Source: Cyathus striatus
Taxonomy: Eukaryota; Basidiomycota; Agaricomycetes; Agaricales; Nidulariaceae
DNA length: 64,000 bases
Assembly (NCBI GenBank): GCA_025738555.1
Contig: JAOVFP010000020.1
Span: 2,108,001-2,172,000, forward strand
Direction of reading: 5' to 3'
Position 1 is the first letter of the stretch; every line of letters starts with the position of its first letter. Made by a program: the position numbers and the translations under genes. This document shows positions 33,944-46,869 of the stretch, in pieces. The notes beneath the pieces were generated by a model, which was given only the letters and a program-made list of their open reading frames with translations, was not told where the DNA came from and ran no database searches.

Positions 33944-34990
33944 TCCGCCGACTAAAGTCATTCTCAACTACAGTCACCACTCAAGTACTCAAGGAGCTTA
34001 GCATAAGGCTACCCAGCACAATTACATTTGGTTACACACCCTTCTCGTCTTGCATCGCTCTTGCTTTTATCACAATGATTTTCCTAACACTTTGCTATCC
34101 CCCACGTCTCGCTCTGACATGCCCTAGTTATATTGGATTAGAGTCTTATAGTTGTCGATTGAAAACTATACTTTGTATTTATATGAATCCACGCATCACC
34201 CAAAACATTACTTGTACGGATGTTGTTGATTCACTAGATATATTCAAGGGTGTGGTGCGAACCATTTATATTCCAACCTTACACGAAGCACCAGCACGTC
34301 ACTAATCATAACCCTCAACATAGAATCCAACTATCCTCGAGTGTAGCACAGCTTCAGTACATTATATGCTGCCCTTATTCACTGCGTATTCCTGCACACA
34401 ATTTTCCTCTAGGTGCCTGCGGTCACGACAAATCAGAAGGTTAAAACACTAGCAAAGGAAAGGACATCATACCTCGTCCATCCATGAGAGCGCTCTGCAA
34501 GCTTCTCATCGCAATGGTATGTCCTGCACCTACGAAGATACGTCGGTGATAGGAATATGAACTAGTGCTTTCAAGTTCAGCCCAGCCTAGCCCACATCCC
34601 TTGTCCATCGTCGACCATAGCTCATCTCCATAATGCTACCCTCATCCACGACTACGATGCACCGTTCCGCTCGATGGTAGATTTCTCATCTGAGCATTGA
34701 CACTGGGAGTCGCGGTACAATCCTCGCGGCACCCTTGGACTTTGGAGATGCGTACCCCTCCGGTCGTTACTCCGGTCCTGGCCCATCTGAATCACCGCAC
34801 CCTTCGCTAGACCACGCATCCTATCGCAATGCTCCTATGGTTCAGAACTTGAGTCGGAACATCGTTGCACCTCTACTAGAAGGAAGATATCATACCTCAT
34901 GCCGCTGCTCCCTTAGCCGCCCATCAACTTCACTAACCATCTTCCGAAACCCCCAATCACCAAACGTGTCGACGATTTGATTCTCTGATT
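33944..34990. repeat. Downstream block D after gene 3 (partial)
   Basis: Holds the landmarks TATTGGATTAGAGTCTTATA (34130), CCTCAACATAGAATCCAACT (34313), GCGCTCTGCAAGCTTCTCAT (34491) and TGCCGCTGCTCCCTTAGCCG (34900). It changes into unrelated sequence after 34990. Confidence 0.65.
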
Positions 34991-36328
34991 CTCTGCAGGA
35001 CGAAACGAAGCCGAAGATTCCTGAGAACGAGGTATTACTCTTACTCTGGAATAAATAGGTTTTGACCCATGGGAGGAGGAAGGAGGGGGTATAGATGACG
35101 TCGTTCTTGCCAGTAGCATGGCCATCATCCTGACGTAGGAGAGAAGTAGGCAGGAGGGCCTGTTGTGGGTAAGAGAGAGGTGACGAGTTTGGCGTCGACA
35201 ACGTTGCGAATGTTACGCTGGTGGTGATGGTGATGCACAGCAATGAGACAGGATTGAAGGAGCTGAGGATGTGTGGACGCATTCCAGCAGTGGAGGTGTC
35301 GTGGTGGGAGATGACAGGAGAGGGAGAGGTGGGAGGCGAGGTTGGTGGAGATGGTGGTGCAGTGATGGGAGATGGTGGGGGAGGACGAGCAGGTGGCGCT
35401 GCTGCTGATGGCCGGTGTAAAAGGAGGTGGTGGCGGTGGCAGGTGGTGGAGGTGGTTGGCTTGGAGTCGACGACATTGCGAAGAAACTGGATCACTATCG
35501 TTGTCGTAACGCAGAGGAGGAGGAGGAGGAGGAGGGAGAGGGAAGACGAGATGCTTGATAATGTCGCATTAACGCCGTTTTCGTCAAAGGCATGACCGTC
35601 ATCTTGATGCAGAGGAAGGGAGAGGAGGGAGGAGGGGGCAGGAAGACGTGATGTCGACGCGACCATGACCACGACATAAGTGAGGGTGGTGGTGTAGGAG
35701 GAGTGGATGTGGATATGGGGAGGCGCGTTGACGATGGGATGGGGGCGAGAAGTTAGGATAAAGGGGGGAGCTCGGGACTTGATGTGGGGACTTGAGGCGA
35801 GCACTCCAGGTGGGTGATACAGTAGTACAGGACGGAGGAGAAATGGTTATAATGAATAAAATAGCAGTTTGTGAAACCATACCTGGCGAATGAGCCCTCT
35901 TTGTATACTGGTATCTGCACGAAGAGGCCCACATATATGACCTGGAGCTACATGCCGGCACGGTCCTCCATTAACCGGAAGTCGGACCTGGTCGATACAA
36001 CGGCGAGGACAAGCATGAGGGGCGTGAGGAGAACTGAAAGACGAAAAAGAGCGGGGAAACGTCAAGGAACGGGAAACACAAGAAGGAACTGGAAAGTCAG
36101 TGGCTAAGATAAGAACGAGACGGCAGGACGACAACGAAGGGGGAACAACTTGAAAAGAACTGACAGATCAATGACAGATCGTCACAGACCGTCCAGATCC
36201 AGACTCCAACCTAAATCCTTACGCCATAATTATAACCTCCTAATTCCCATTGCCTTTTAAGGCGGTTGGGGTATGTTGAAGTTAACTCGGACGGTGACCT
36301 TTATGTTGAAGCTAAAAATATCCAGTTT
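34991..36328. other. Low-complexity G-rich/C-rich region, no supported gene
   Basis: The plus strand is purine/G-rich (GGAGGAGGAGGAGGAGGGAG at about 35520). The long minus-strand ORF (35804-34890, 304 codons) is Pro/Ser/Thr/Leu-rich, repeats a motif around QDDGHA twice, and runs into a piece of block D, so it is probably a by-product of base composition. A spliced secreted protein cannot be excluded. Confidence 0.45.
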
Positions 36329-36395
36329 CTCTAAGTTATATCACCGCCAAAGGTCCAATGCCTTCATCCCCTCCCATTGATATTCAATGTTCAAC
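36311..36395 (+). promoter_or_regulatory. Promoter cassette of cluster gene 4
   Basis: GCTAAAAATATCCAGTTTCT, then TAAGTTATATCACCGCCAAA and GGTCCAATGCCTTCATCCCC. It lacks the palindromic left arm found at other members. Confidence 0.6.
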
Positions 36396-36531
36396 GTCAA
36401 CGCCCAGCTACTCACTTGCTGGGAGAGACACACCTTTAAGCTCTAATTAACCACACCTCCAGCCAACCTCCAGCAAAAAAAATTGAAGACCTTATTCAAA
36501 CCTTATTAATTTGTTTCCTCAAGAATCCAAT

Positions 36532-37465
36532 ATGGGAATAGCACGTGACCATATTGAGTCGCCCTCGCTTTCGTTCTCTGACTTCTCCGACCACCACATC
36601 CACACTCAGAGTCTATCGACAACTGTCCCCGGCAAGCTTCATTTGGACCATCCAGTCTCCGATCCGTTTTCTAATGAAGTCAGCTACGTCGCTTCAACAT
36701 CTGCAGAGTCAGATCGACTCTATCTCGTTAGGATCGTAGCCCCTAGTCGACCAGGCCAGCACCCTCCACCAGACGTACTCTTGCACATGCGCGCTTCACC
36801 GCACGAGGGAGTCACCGATGTTCTTCAGCATTACTTCGGTGAAGTATACCACAACTCGTCATGCAATCACTGTATATCTGTAGGAGGAACACAGACTCCC
36901 CAGTTCGCTATCGTGGTTCTGCCATATTACTCTGACCGCAGCCTATCGCATTACCTGGACACCGACTTTTTCGATACCCACCCCGCTCTTGCAATCTCAA
37001 CCTTACACCATCTAGTCGACCTCTTTCTGTTCTTTAATGCACAGAAGATATCATTCGGTGGTATATTTGCGTCCTACGTACTTGTAAACCCGGCAGATGG
37101 AAGTGTGAAGGTGCAGAACTTTACTGTCGCAGTCGAAGAACAAGGTGAGACTATTCTTTTACCTTTTTGACGTTTACTAAAAGAACACAGATACACGCGA
37201 CTTGCGCTGCTTAGGTAACATATTCACTACCATCTTTCATTCCAATAAGAATGTATCGTCGATCTCAAAGGAATCGTTACGCCTGGTGCGACACCTCCAG
37301 TTCTTCAAGCAGACTCATAGCTTGGATATATGGACTTCTTTATGTGCCTTGCGATGTCAAGGCAGGATTAACACAGCCAATGCTGTGCACGACCAACTTG
37401 AAGGTTGTTTGGGCAATACAGCTTTTGAAGATGATGCATGGTCCGTGGACGACAGCCCACTGTAA
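36532..37465 (+). CDS. Cluster gene 4, pseudokinase-like family, 295 aa
   Basis: Exons 36532-37144 and 37191-37465, phase-1 intron of 46 bp. It starts MGIARDHIESPSLS. Motifs: DHHIHTQSLSTTVPGKLHL, SYVASTSAESDRLYLVRIV, VLQHYFGEVYHNSSCNHC, IVVLPYYSDRSLSHYLDT, LHHLVDLFLFFNAQ, SFGGIFASYVLVN, VKVQNFTVAVEEQ, then exon 2 DTRDLRCLGNIFTTIF, RLVRHLQFFKQ and the acidic end FEDDAWSVDDSPL. It belongs to a subtype with a two-residue longer SDRLYL segment, shared with pseudogene 7. Confidence 0.82.
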
Positions 37466-39148
37466 ACCTATAATTTTGAACATCCGCTTCATTTCCCAAT
37501 TAGAAACATGAAAAGGCCCGTTGACGTTTTATGGACTACCGTTTCCCTCCGAGCTTCCGAAACGTTATCATCCTGCGTTGTGTATTTGCTATCATTCTGG
37601 TCTATCTCGCTTTGCTACAACTATTCAACCACTAAACTCTCGCTATTAGGGGAATTCAAATATGTCTGTTTTGTAGCGTTACTACATGTTGCTACGGAAC
37701 AGTCGCTACAACCTTGCCGAAAAACGTGATCAGAAATTCAAACGGAGAGTTCTAACGTAAACGTTCCCTATGTTTTACTCTTTTCCACTTTGAAATTTCG
37801 TTAAAAATTTGGAGGCTGGGTAGATATTAACATATTCAAACATTATATCTAATAAATTACATATTTTCGAAAGGTGAAAGGAAGTGGTTCTTGTAAGTAC
37901 GATCCAAACATTATGAACTCCGAACTGATCGCCGCTCGTTCTTCTTGGCAACGATACAGAAATCACTGTAGCGTATCCCGTATCGCCATATTTGAATTCC
38001 CCTATTGCCTTGTATGATATATCGTCTGGTTACTATACGTCAATACATATTCTGTTATACCATATGGTTATCTCAAGGCTAGCCTGTTGGACTCATCTTT
38101 GTTCACTGCGCGCATGTCAGCGCCAATTCATTGTTTCAACCACCATGGCACTCCTTGGAGGTGTCTCACCAATAAAACATTTTCAGAGCGCTAGAGGCAT
38201 GCCTCGTGGCAAATGGTGGATTCAAGGTGGATATATTTTGGTATCCGGCTCGGCTTCTGGCCCTCTTTAATCCTAGTCGTTGATCATGAATCATGATGGA
38301 TTTGAACACGGGAACTGGCACAGGAGATCGCAGGACGGGCGATCTGATCACGAAATGTCAATGCATGGATATTATTCCCGACACCCTTGAGACAGAATCG
38401 TTTGACCATACCCATTGATAATCGGTGCTGTAGAGTTACTGAGTACACCAGCATTTAAATTTATTACCCCGTGGAGGATCTTCTAGGACCCTTCGGGAGC
38501 TTGGGGGTGCACAAGTTTTTCTAAAGAGAGGTTGCATTGGATTACCGGCAGGAGGGACCATGTCGATATGCTGGTCGACTGCTGGAGTCCACACTCGATA
38601 GGCAGCTTATCCACGAGTACTTGCATTATTTCGTAACTGGATTCACAGATTGACACGCATGACTTGGAACGGGGTCCGGGCTATCTGACTCTTCTTACTA
38701 CTTATCTGAGATAAGCGTATGTCAATTCCAAAAAGGATGAGTCGATGATTGGTCGACGACGATGTTTCGCTTACGAGCATGGTGTATCGTACTGCGTAAC
38801 TTTAATTTCATGTCATATGTACCTCATATGAGATTTCTAAATTCTAACTCTTCTATTTGCATTAAGTAAGCATTATGTCAAGGCGGTGCGGTGATAAACT
38901 ATGTCCGGCACGACGGCATATTTAAGAAGAATCTAGTAATACAGTATGCCCAACACATGATGTTGCTCTTAATCTGTCAAGTGAAATTAATATAACAAGG
39001 AGAGCTACTAAGTCGAAATGTGCTCCATACTTCCCATTCTACTTTACTTTCCTGAAGATTCCGCGCCTCATCTGTTTAATCATTGTTCACAGCGTAAGAA
39101 ATCCGTCAAACATTCGTACTAATGTACTTCATATCGAAGAATCTAATA
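37466..39148. other. Intergenic, 3' flank shared with pseudogene 7
   Basis: 37540-38300 is related to 44640-45080 (TGTATGATATATCGTCTGGT, GCTATCATTCTGGTCTATCT) and 38390-38560 to 45580-45790 (GACAGAATCGTTTGACC, GTGGAGGATCTTCTAGGACC). The flank therefore travelled with the gene. No protein recognised. 38990-39145 is the 5' flank type of the second subfamily. Confidence 0.55.
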
Positions 39149-39316
39149 TGCCCAAGTCATCTGCGCTACCACTGTTCCCCGACTTGACCAACCACCACAT
39201 CCACACCAACAGTCCCTCATCTAATGTGCCCACATGCCTCCATCTACTCCAATCACACTACCATCCATTACGGAACGATGCAAGCTATATAGCCTTAGCA
39301 AGCTCAACTGCCTGAG
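39149..39316 (+). pseudogene. Cluster fragment 5, truncated second-subfamily member
   Basis: Begins MPKSSALPLFPDLTNHHIHT and ends after about 55 codons with a stop (ASSTA). It corresponds to the first 56 codons of gene 8 (46870) with its 5' flank. Everything from the YLVR motif on is missing. Confidence 0.85.
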
Positions 39317-40250
39317 CACGTATGGACAGCAGCATATTATTGGATCCAAAAACCTTTATTGTCCGCATCCACTCTCCGAGGGATAAGTTACGATAATGAT
39401 ACAATTCCGCTCCGAATCTGAGATCCGATCCCCCTTAACTTAAGTCTTATTCTGTCTTATTGCATACGAGGTTTCCAGCGCTTCTATTTGTATTATGTAA
39501 GTAAACATTTCGATGCAGGATGGCCAGTATATATTCGGCATCTCCTTCAACCTGAGTCTTGACTTTGCTATCACACCACTACTTGATGAGAAAATACATC
39601 AATGACGCGCACACTTATGATCTTCTCTTTATTCTCAGCCTATGACAAAAATGAACTTGCGCTCTGGAAGCCTTGCATGTCTTCATGTACTCATCCATCT
39701 GTTCTACGTCCTGAAATATGCCTCAACATTTCTTGTAAATCACTGGATAAGAGCGGTTTGTAGCGTGTCGTAGGTCGGTTAACATGGGGTCAACTCGATC
39801 TCGAAATTCTAATACAAATGTCAAATGTTAATTCAAATTGATTAGTGGGCTCAGGTGTATCTGTGAGGTTTACAGGCAATTGTAATTAAGTGTTCACTTG
39901 CACAACACTGTACAGCGTTAATCCTCACTTGAACTTCTAGTATAAATGTAAGATTATGGATAATCTACATTATGTGTAAGAGTTAAGGATGCAAATGCCC
40001 TTCGGAACAATGTAACACTGCTACTTATGTGAAAGAACTGAACAGCATGCTGCCTTGGAGCCTTTTTTAAAAAACGATTAGCTGTGAAGTTTAGTGAGGA
40101 CAGTATTCAGTAACTTATGTATCATTCATCGTTGTAGTGTGTTATTATATTGAGAGTCTTTCAGAATGTATAAATTTACTTTGTACTGAAAGCAAATGAA
40201 ATAGGGCTACGGAAGGAGTTTTAATAATAATATTTCTCATACCTCGTTTT
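39317..40250. repeat. Degenerate flank shared with 58.6-59.3 kb
   Basis: 39740-40330 matches 58700-59330 over about 600 bp (TGTAATTAAGTGTTCACTTG, GAACAGCATGCTGCCTTGGA, AAAAAACGATTAGCTGTGAA). In both places it lies on the left of a palindromic promoter, so it may be the 5' part of whatever the leftward promoter once drove. No ORF supported. Confidence 0.55.
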
Positions 40251-40269
40251 TTGCAGTGCACCTGTGATG

Positions 40270-40612
40270 TTGCCATTGGGAGGGGATGGAGGTATTGAAC
40301 CTTTTGGCGGGGTGATATAAAGACTTGAGAGGGGCACTGGATATTTTTAGCTCTTGTTCCAAGATCATCGCTAAATTGGGAAATAGTTCCAAAATGTCGC
40401 TGCTGGTTCGCCTCGGCGAATAAGAGCCGAACCAGCAGCGACATTTTGGAACTATTTCCAAATTTAGCGATGATCTTGGAACAAGAGACCAGCAGCGACA
40501 TTTTGGAACTTAAGCTAAAAATATCCAGTGTCCCTCTTAAGTCTTTATATCACCCCGCCAAAAGGTTCAATGCCTCCATCCCCTCCCAATCCAACACTCT
40601 GCTTGTCAGAAG
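40270..40612. promoter_or_regulatory. Palindromic bidirectional promoter upstream of gene 6
   Basis: The left arm has the inverted cassette (GGAGGGGATGGAGGTATTGA, GGCGGGGTGATATAAAGACT), the right arm the direct one (AGTCTTTATATCACCCCGCC). Between them is a locus-specific hairpin with arms of about 58 bp (TTCCAAGATCATCGCTAAAT and its complement) around GCCTCGGCGAATAAGAGCC. The inner sequence differs completely from the other palindromes. The leftward side has no gene. Confidence 0.85.
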
Positions 40613-40702
40613 AGGTCACCCGTATATTTTCTAGCCAGACTTTTATCAACAAAAGCTGCTCTAACAGACCTCATTTCTTGCTCATTTCATATAGAATCCA
40701 TT

Positions 40703-41628
40703 ATGGCAATAGCACGTGATGGTCTTGATTCCGCTGCGCTTCCCACCTCCGAGTTTCGCGACCACCACATCCACACCCAGAGCCTCTCGTCAACTGTCCC
40801 CGACAAGCTTCATCTGCACTATCTATACTCCCATTCATCCTGGAATGAAGCTAGCTATGTCGCCTCAGCATCTACAGAGTCACCTCTGTATCTTGTTAGG
40901 ATCGTACCCCCCAATCCACCAGGCCAGCGCCGTTCTCCACCAGACGCGCTCATGCACATACTCTCTTCGCATCACGAGGGTGTCGCCAGTGTCCTTCACC
41001 ACTACTTCGGTCAAGTGTATCAGAATTCCTCATGCAGCCGCTGTAGGAGTGGAGGAGAAAGCCAACGTCCGCAATTCGCTTTCATCATCACGCCCTACTA
41101 TCCCTACCCCAACTTATCCGAGCTTATTGACACGCGCAGTTTCGCTACCAACCCCATTCTCGCTGTCTCAGCCTTCAGTCATTTGGTTAATCTCTTCCTG
41201 TTTTTCAATGTGCAGCATGTATCATTCGGCGGTACATTCGCGTCTTACGTCGTCGTAAACCCGGCTGATGGGAGCGTGAAGGTGCAGAGCTTTGCTATTG
41301 CAGTCCAAGAGCAAGGTGACTCTTCTTCTTTACCTCGCTGGCGGTTACTGAAAGTACCACAGATACGCACGACCTGCGCACTCTTGGGAACATGTTCACC
41401 TCCATCTTGTATCCCAATACAGCTGCCGGCGGTATCTTTATGCAGGCATTGCACCTTGCGCGAATGCTCCAGTTCTTCGAGCAGAGCCACAGCTCGAATG
41501 TATGGAACTCCTTGCGTGCCTTGCAAGGCTCAATGAATGCTGCCAGTGCTGCCAACGAGCAGCTTCGCGGGAACGGGGTCACCATAGCCATGATTGAAGA
41601 TGATTCGGATGTATGGTCCGTCAGCTAA
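40703..41628 (+). CDS. Cluster gene 6, pseudokinase-like family, 292 aa
   Basis: Exons 40703-41315 and 41363-41628, phase-1 intron of 47 bp. It starts MAIARDGLDSAALP. Motifs: DHHIHTQSLSSTVPDKLHL, SYVASASTESPLYLVRIV, VLHHYFGQVYQNSSCSRC, FIITPYYPYPNLSELIDT, AFSHLVNLFLFFNVQ, SFGGTFASYVVVN, VKVQSFAIAVQEQ, then HDLRTLGNMFTSIL and the end DDSDVWSVS. Closest to genes 1 and 10. Confidence 0.85.
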
Positions 41629-43598
41629 AGTACAGCGCTCATACCTGGACTCCGTCTGGTAGACAGCATCGCGTGTACCAAACTTAATTCTCGTTCCATA
41701 CCTCTCCCATCTTTCATCACCCTTACCCTCATCTTATTCAATCTATTTTGTTACATATTCCCTGAATGTTTTTGCTATCACATTTCGCTATGCTGACATA
41801 TTCTCGTTACATTGGATTAGAGTCCTACAGTTGCTACTTGAAAACTATATTTTGTATTTATACCAATACATGTATCATTCAACACTACTTTGTAAGGATC
41901 TCGTTAGCTCGTGAGGTATGTTCAAAGGTGCGGTACGAACCATTGTATACTTCTTTCCAATGTTACCTGGAACACCAACGCGTCACTAATCATAACCCTC
42001 AACATAGAACCCAACTCTCTTTAAGCGTAGCACAGCTTCAATACATCCCACGTTGGCCTTATTCACCGCGTATTCCTGCCCACATCTTTCCTTTAGGCGC
42101 TTACGGTCACGACAAATCAGAAGGTTACAACTCCAGCAAATGAACGGACATCATACCTCTTCTACCTGTAAGAGCGCTCTGCAAGTTTCTCATCGCAGTG
42201 ATATATCCTACATCTGCGAAGATACGTCGGTGATAGGGGTGCGAACCAGCGCCTTCAAGTTCAGTCCGGCCTGGCCCATATCCCTCGTCCCTCGTCGACC
42301 ATAGCCCTTCTCCATAACGCTACGGGCCTCATCCATGACCACCACACGCCGTTCCGCTCGTTGCTAGATTTCTCATATCTGAGCTCGATGCTGGGAGTCG
42401 CGCTACAATCCTCCCAAGCACCCTTGGACTTCGGGGATGCGTACCCCTCCGCACTCCGGTCCTGGCCCATCTGAATCACCGCATCCTCCGCTAGACGATG
42501 TATCCAATCGCAATGCTCTTGTGGTTCAGAACATGAGTCGGAATATTGTTGCACCTCTACTAGAAGGAAGATATCATACCTCATGCCGCTGCTCCCTTAG
42601 CCGCACATCAACTTCATGAACCATTTCCGAAACCCCCAATCACCAAACGTGTCGACGGGTTGATTCACTGATTCTCTGCAGGACGAAATGAGCTGAAGAT
42701 TCCTGAGAACATGAAGCTTGAGGGCAGAGCTGTCATCCGAGTCTTCAGGTTGTAGAAATACGACGTGGCAGCTTCTCTTGGCGACAGAAAGAGACGAGGT
42801 AACCAAAAAAACAGGCAGTGAAGGTGAGCCATGGTAGTGAGGGATACACAATCTAGTGATAAAAGAATTAGTGAGACAAAGTGTTTTAAGATCGCCAAAT
42901 TAGAAAGGCAAGAAAGAGCGGATCCCAGAGACAAAAGGGTAGAAAATGGATTCAACAGACGTTTTAATGCAAACTTCAGACAGAAATGTCGAGGTTTGGT
43001 CATATCCACATACCACTCCCCATAGGAAATGTACAGTGTAGAGTAGCGTACCTTCGTAAATCCCATACCCCCAACATATGCATCCCTTTGCCTCTCGTTT
43101 TAGCAACTGTCTTCAGGCAGGAATGCTATCGGTTAATCAAATCTTTCAATAGGTTACACAAGCCAAGGCAATAGTATGGGTAGTATCAGGTCATCTTGAG
43201 CAGTAGGTATGATCGTATTATCTCTGGCCTAGTCGTCGTGGTAGATCGTAGTATCAGAAGCGAACAATAGTGGATTCAAGGCGGACATACCGCTGGTACG
43301 AAGATGACGGCCGAATTGTGCATATAACCATGCTCCTTGCTTTTGTGTAAAAACAAATGGAATATGAGCAAAATTCGAACAGTGAAAAGATGGCGTTGAA
43401 CTGCGAAGGTGAAGGTTGTGGTTGGGTTGTGCGTAGTAGCGTGGGACCCACAATGACCCAGCTGGGTTCGGTGACCAGTCAACCGGTTACACTGTCACGG
43501 AGCTATTTTTATCTTGTGGGCTTATGTATTTGTATGTTTATCATAATCCTCTACATACAGTACCCAAATGTTCACTTTCATCGATCATCGTTTCGTGC
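41629..43598. repeat. Downstream block D after gene 6
   Basis: Near-complete copy of block D with the same landmark order (GTTACATTGGATTAGAGTCC at 41808; GCGCTCTGCAAGTTTCTCAT at 42174; TCCGAGTCTTCAGGTTGTAG at 42737; the 43100-43600 terminal part). Its end is directly fused to pseudogene 7. Confidence 0.7.
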
Positions 43599-44504
43599 TT
43601 CGGACCATTCGATTTCCTTATCCAGGTTATCTGACCATCACATCCACACTCTGAGTCTCTCGATAACCATCCCCGACAAGCTTCATCTGCACCATCCAGT
43701 CTCCCATCCGTTCTCGAGTGAAGTCAGCCATGTCGCTTTAACATCTCCAGGGTCAGACCGACTCTATCTCGTTAGGATTGTAGCCCCCAATCATCTAAGC
43801 ATCCTCCACCAGACGTACTCATGCACATACGCGCTTCATTGCACGAGGGATTCACCGATGTTCTTCACCATTACTTCGGTGAAGTATACCAGAACTCATC
43901 CTACACTCACTGTACTTCCGTAGGAGGAACACAGACTCCCCAGTTCGCCATCGTGGTTCTGCCATACCACTCTGACCCCAGCCTATCGTATTATCTGGAC
44001 ACCGACTTTTTCTATACCCATCCCGCTCTCGCAGTCTCGACCTTTTACCACCTAGTGAACCTCTTTCAGTTCTTTAATGCGCCGAAGATATCATTCGGCG
44101 GTGTATTCATGTCCTACGTCCTCGTAAACCCGGCGGATGGAAATGTGAAGGTGTAGAACTTTACTGTCGCAATTGAAGAGCAAGGTGAGGTCACTCTTTT
44201 ACCTTGTTAATGTTTACTGAGAAGGTGCAGATACACGCGACTTACGCGTCCTCGGGAACATATCCACTACCATCTTCCATTCCAATATTACGAGTGTGTC
44301 GTCGAGCTTAGAGGAATCGTTACGGCTGGCGCGAACGCTCCGGTTTTTTGAGCAGATCCATAGCTTGGATATATCGATCTCTTTGCGCACCTTACAATGT
44401 CAAGGCAGTCACAGGCATCGCTTCGGACGACCAACTTGAAGATTGTATCAGAGATGTAGCTTTTGAAGATGATGCTTGGTCCGTGATCGAGGGCCCACTA
44501 TAAA
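43599..44504 (+). pseudogene. Cluster pseudogene 7, 5' end lost by fusion to block D
   Basis: The N-terminal codons are replaced by the end of block D (junction at about CTTCGGACCATTCG). The frame shifts near 43797 (LYLVRIVAPNH, then PDVLMHIRASLHEG in another frame). A CAG-to-TAG stop sits at 44155, just before NFTVAIEEQ. The exon 2 equivalent (44231-44504) begins DTRDLRVLGNI and is damaged inside. Closest to gene 4. Confidence 0.85.
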
Positions 44505-46869
44505 ACTATGGTCATCATCACGTTCCACCTTAGCCTCTACATCTGGAATACCCTCAACGTTGCTCAATGGAATACAAGAAAGGGCGTCTTGACGTTTCGT
44601 GCTCTCAGCCTTTGATTTCTGCTTTTTATCTTCCAAGCTTTCAAATAGCTATCATCGTGCAGTGCATTTATCGTTGTTACATTCTCTGCTGTATATTTGC
44701 TATCACTCTGCTACATCTCGGCCTATCTCGCTTTGTTCCTGCTTCGCAATAACAAGACAGGCTATCACCTTGTATGATATATCATCTGGTTACTGTTCGA
44801 CAATGTAATAATATAATATTCGATTATACTTCTTGCTGGTTCACCTTGCGCACGACAGCCCTCATTAAGCGTCCTAATAATCACTTCGCTTCTCGGAGGC
44901 TCCTCTTCCAGCGTTACGTGTATTTTTCTAATTAAACATTTCAGAGCACAGAAATGATAGAAACTTTAATGAGGCGAAGATTTTGTTTTCCGGGCACGTG
45001 GCCAACGCGAGAGACGCGTGGACCGCGCCAAATGATGCCTAAAATGGATTATCAGAGATTATCAGGCGGATTCAAGGTGGATTCCCGACCCAACTCCCGC
45101 GCATCTTGTTAGTGTGTTAAAAGTAAGAACCTACATCCCGGAAAATCTTAGTTGTCCGTCCCATTTGTTGGACATGAAAGTTTTAGCGCAAGCCGGTACA
45201 CTGGAGATCGAGTCGCGCAACAAGGACATCCAGCAAGTGAAAACTGGCAGTACAACTGACAAATAGTGGCTAGTAGAGCAGGGTGGGGGACTTGATCACC
45301 AAGAATTAGGCAGAACTGGCAGAGTGTAGTTATCCGCAAAAATGATGTATTCTTGTGTTCCCAAGTGATCCTCATACCCTCTGCTAAGTTTGCTTATCCC
45401 CGGGGCGTCTCCAGGAAAGGGAATTCCCTGGCTCCGTCAAATAATATAATAGAAGGAAATACGAAGTTTGACGCAAGCATTATCAGATCATCCCTATGGG
45501 GCATCAGTTGTAAATTGGAAGATATAGACAGAGGATGTATCAAAGCGTGAATGTTGAACGTTTGAACAATAGAACGATATAAGAAACCCTGGAGACAGAA
45601 TCACTTGATTATCCTCGTTGATAATTGATACCGCTGTTGGTGTATACTGACATATACCTACACTGTACATAGTAAATATTGTTATCATCCCGTCACCAGT
45701 ATTCGAAATCATCCCGTGGATGAACATGATCTTCTAGGACATGGGGAATGCACGAGTTCGTTTCTGAAGAGGGGTTGGATTGAGTTACCTGCAGAGAGAA
45801 ACTCTCGATCTGCAGGTCATCTGCTGGTTATCTCGAGCAAGCCGTCTTAGCTCCAACGCTTCTACTGGTGTTAAGTAGTATTTCAATACAGATGGGGTTA
45901 GGGCAGAAGCATGTGAAAATATAAGATTCTTCATTGTTTAGATAGTCCGGCACCCTATGGCACCTTTCGGCATCGAGTTCCCGGTGTCTTCTTATTATTA
46001 GTCGTCTTCAACTTAATTTGCACAGCGTCTGTAAGCGCTCTAAATTTGAGGTATGATGAGCTCCTCTCTATCCCGGAGAAGTTCAATCTGTCAAATAAAA
46101 ATACACATAAAAAGGGGAGCAGCCAAGTCAAAATGTGGTCCTTACTACTTACCCATTCTATTTTCTGTACCTCATGTTCTGGAAGCCCAGAGTTGTGTAA
46201 GCCTTGTTCACAATGCAAGACATACACACTTTAATTTAAAGGATATTTTAGCATATTTCTCTTATCGTTATGCAGGCAGGAGCAAGCTATTGGAATAGTA
46301 AGATACGTACGACGCAAATACATTGTACAATGGCTTGAATACTACATATAGCAGAACCTCCCGAAAATTTCAGATACGTCCTAAAAGATACCTACAGATG
46401 AATGTAACACACGTCTAATGGGGGGTTAGCTCGCAAGGCCCCCATCCCACATACTCGCTATGTTTTTCTGGGGCTCTACATAGCAGTTACTTAAAGGAGT
46501 GTTCACTGACAGTTGAGCTGGATCACGAAAGTATCCGCAAGTGAGATTACCATCTTGGGCATATCGATATGTAGAAGTGGATCCACCTGAGAACTTAGAT
46601 GTAAAAGGAATGAAACCCCGAGCAGCACGCAGGCGGACACTCAAGTATGACTATTATTATTGCTCCAGATTCAGTTCCTTTGACATTCCTTGACATGCTT
46701 AGACGCTTGATGCCTTGAACATATGTATATTTATTATGAGAGGAACAGCAAGGTCGAAATGTGCTCCTTGCTACCCATCTGCTGAGCCCATATTTGTCTA
46801 ATCCTTGCTCACAGTATAAGACATCCATCAAAAATCCGTACTAACGTACCTCGTTTCCAAGAATTCAAT
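44505..46869. other. Intergenic, shared flanks and no supported gene
   Basis: 44640-45080 and 45580-45790 repeat the 3' flank of gene 4. A minus-strand ORF at 46644-46426 (a stretch from GFIPFTSKFSGG to DGNLTCGYF) has protein-like composition but no recognised family. 46740-46865 is the 5' flank of the second subfamily (AATGTGCTCCTTGCTACCCA, AAGACATCCATCAAAAATCC); it lacks the TATATCACCCCGCC cassette. Confidence 0.45.

Noticed and set aside
34890..35804. 304-codon minus-strand ORF, Pro/Ser/Leu-rich
   Set aside because: Long opening follows from G-rich low-complexity DNA on the plus strand; its last part overlaps a copy of block D that is not open in other copies.
40250..40640. Hairpin considered as a precursor of small RNA
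   Set aside because: The TATA boxes in both arms point away from the hairpin, so a transcript from them would not contain the fold; a promoter role fits better.
44448..44808. Short ORFs after pseudogene 7
   Set aside because: They fall in the 3' flank shared with gene 4 and are not open there.
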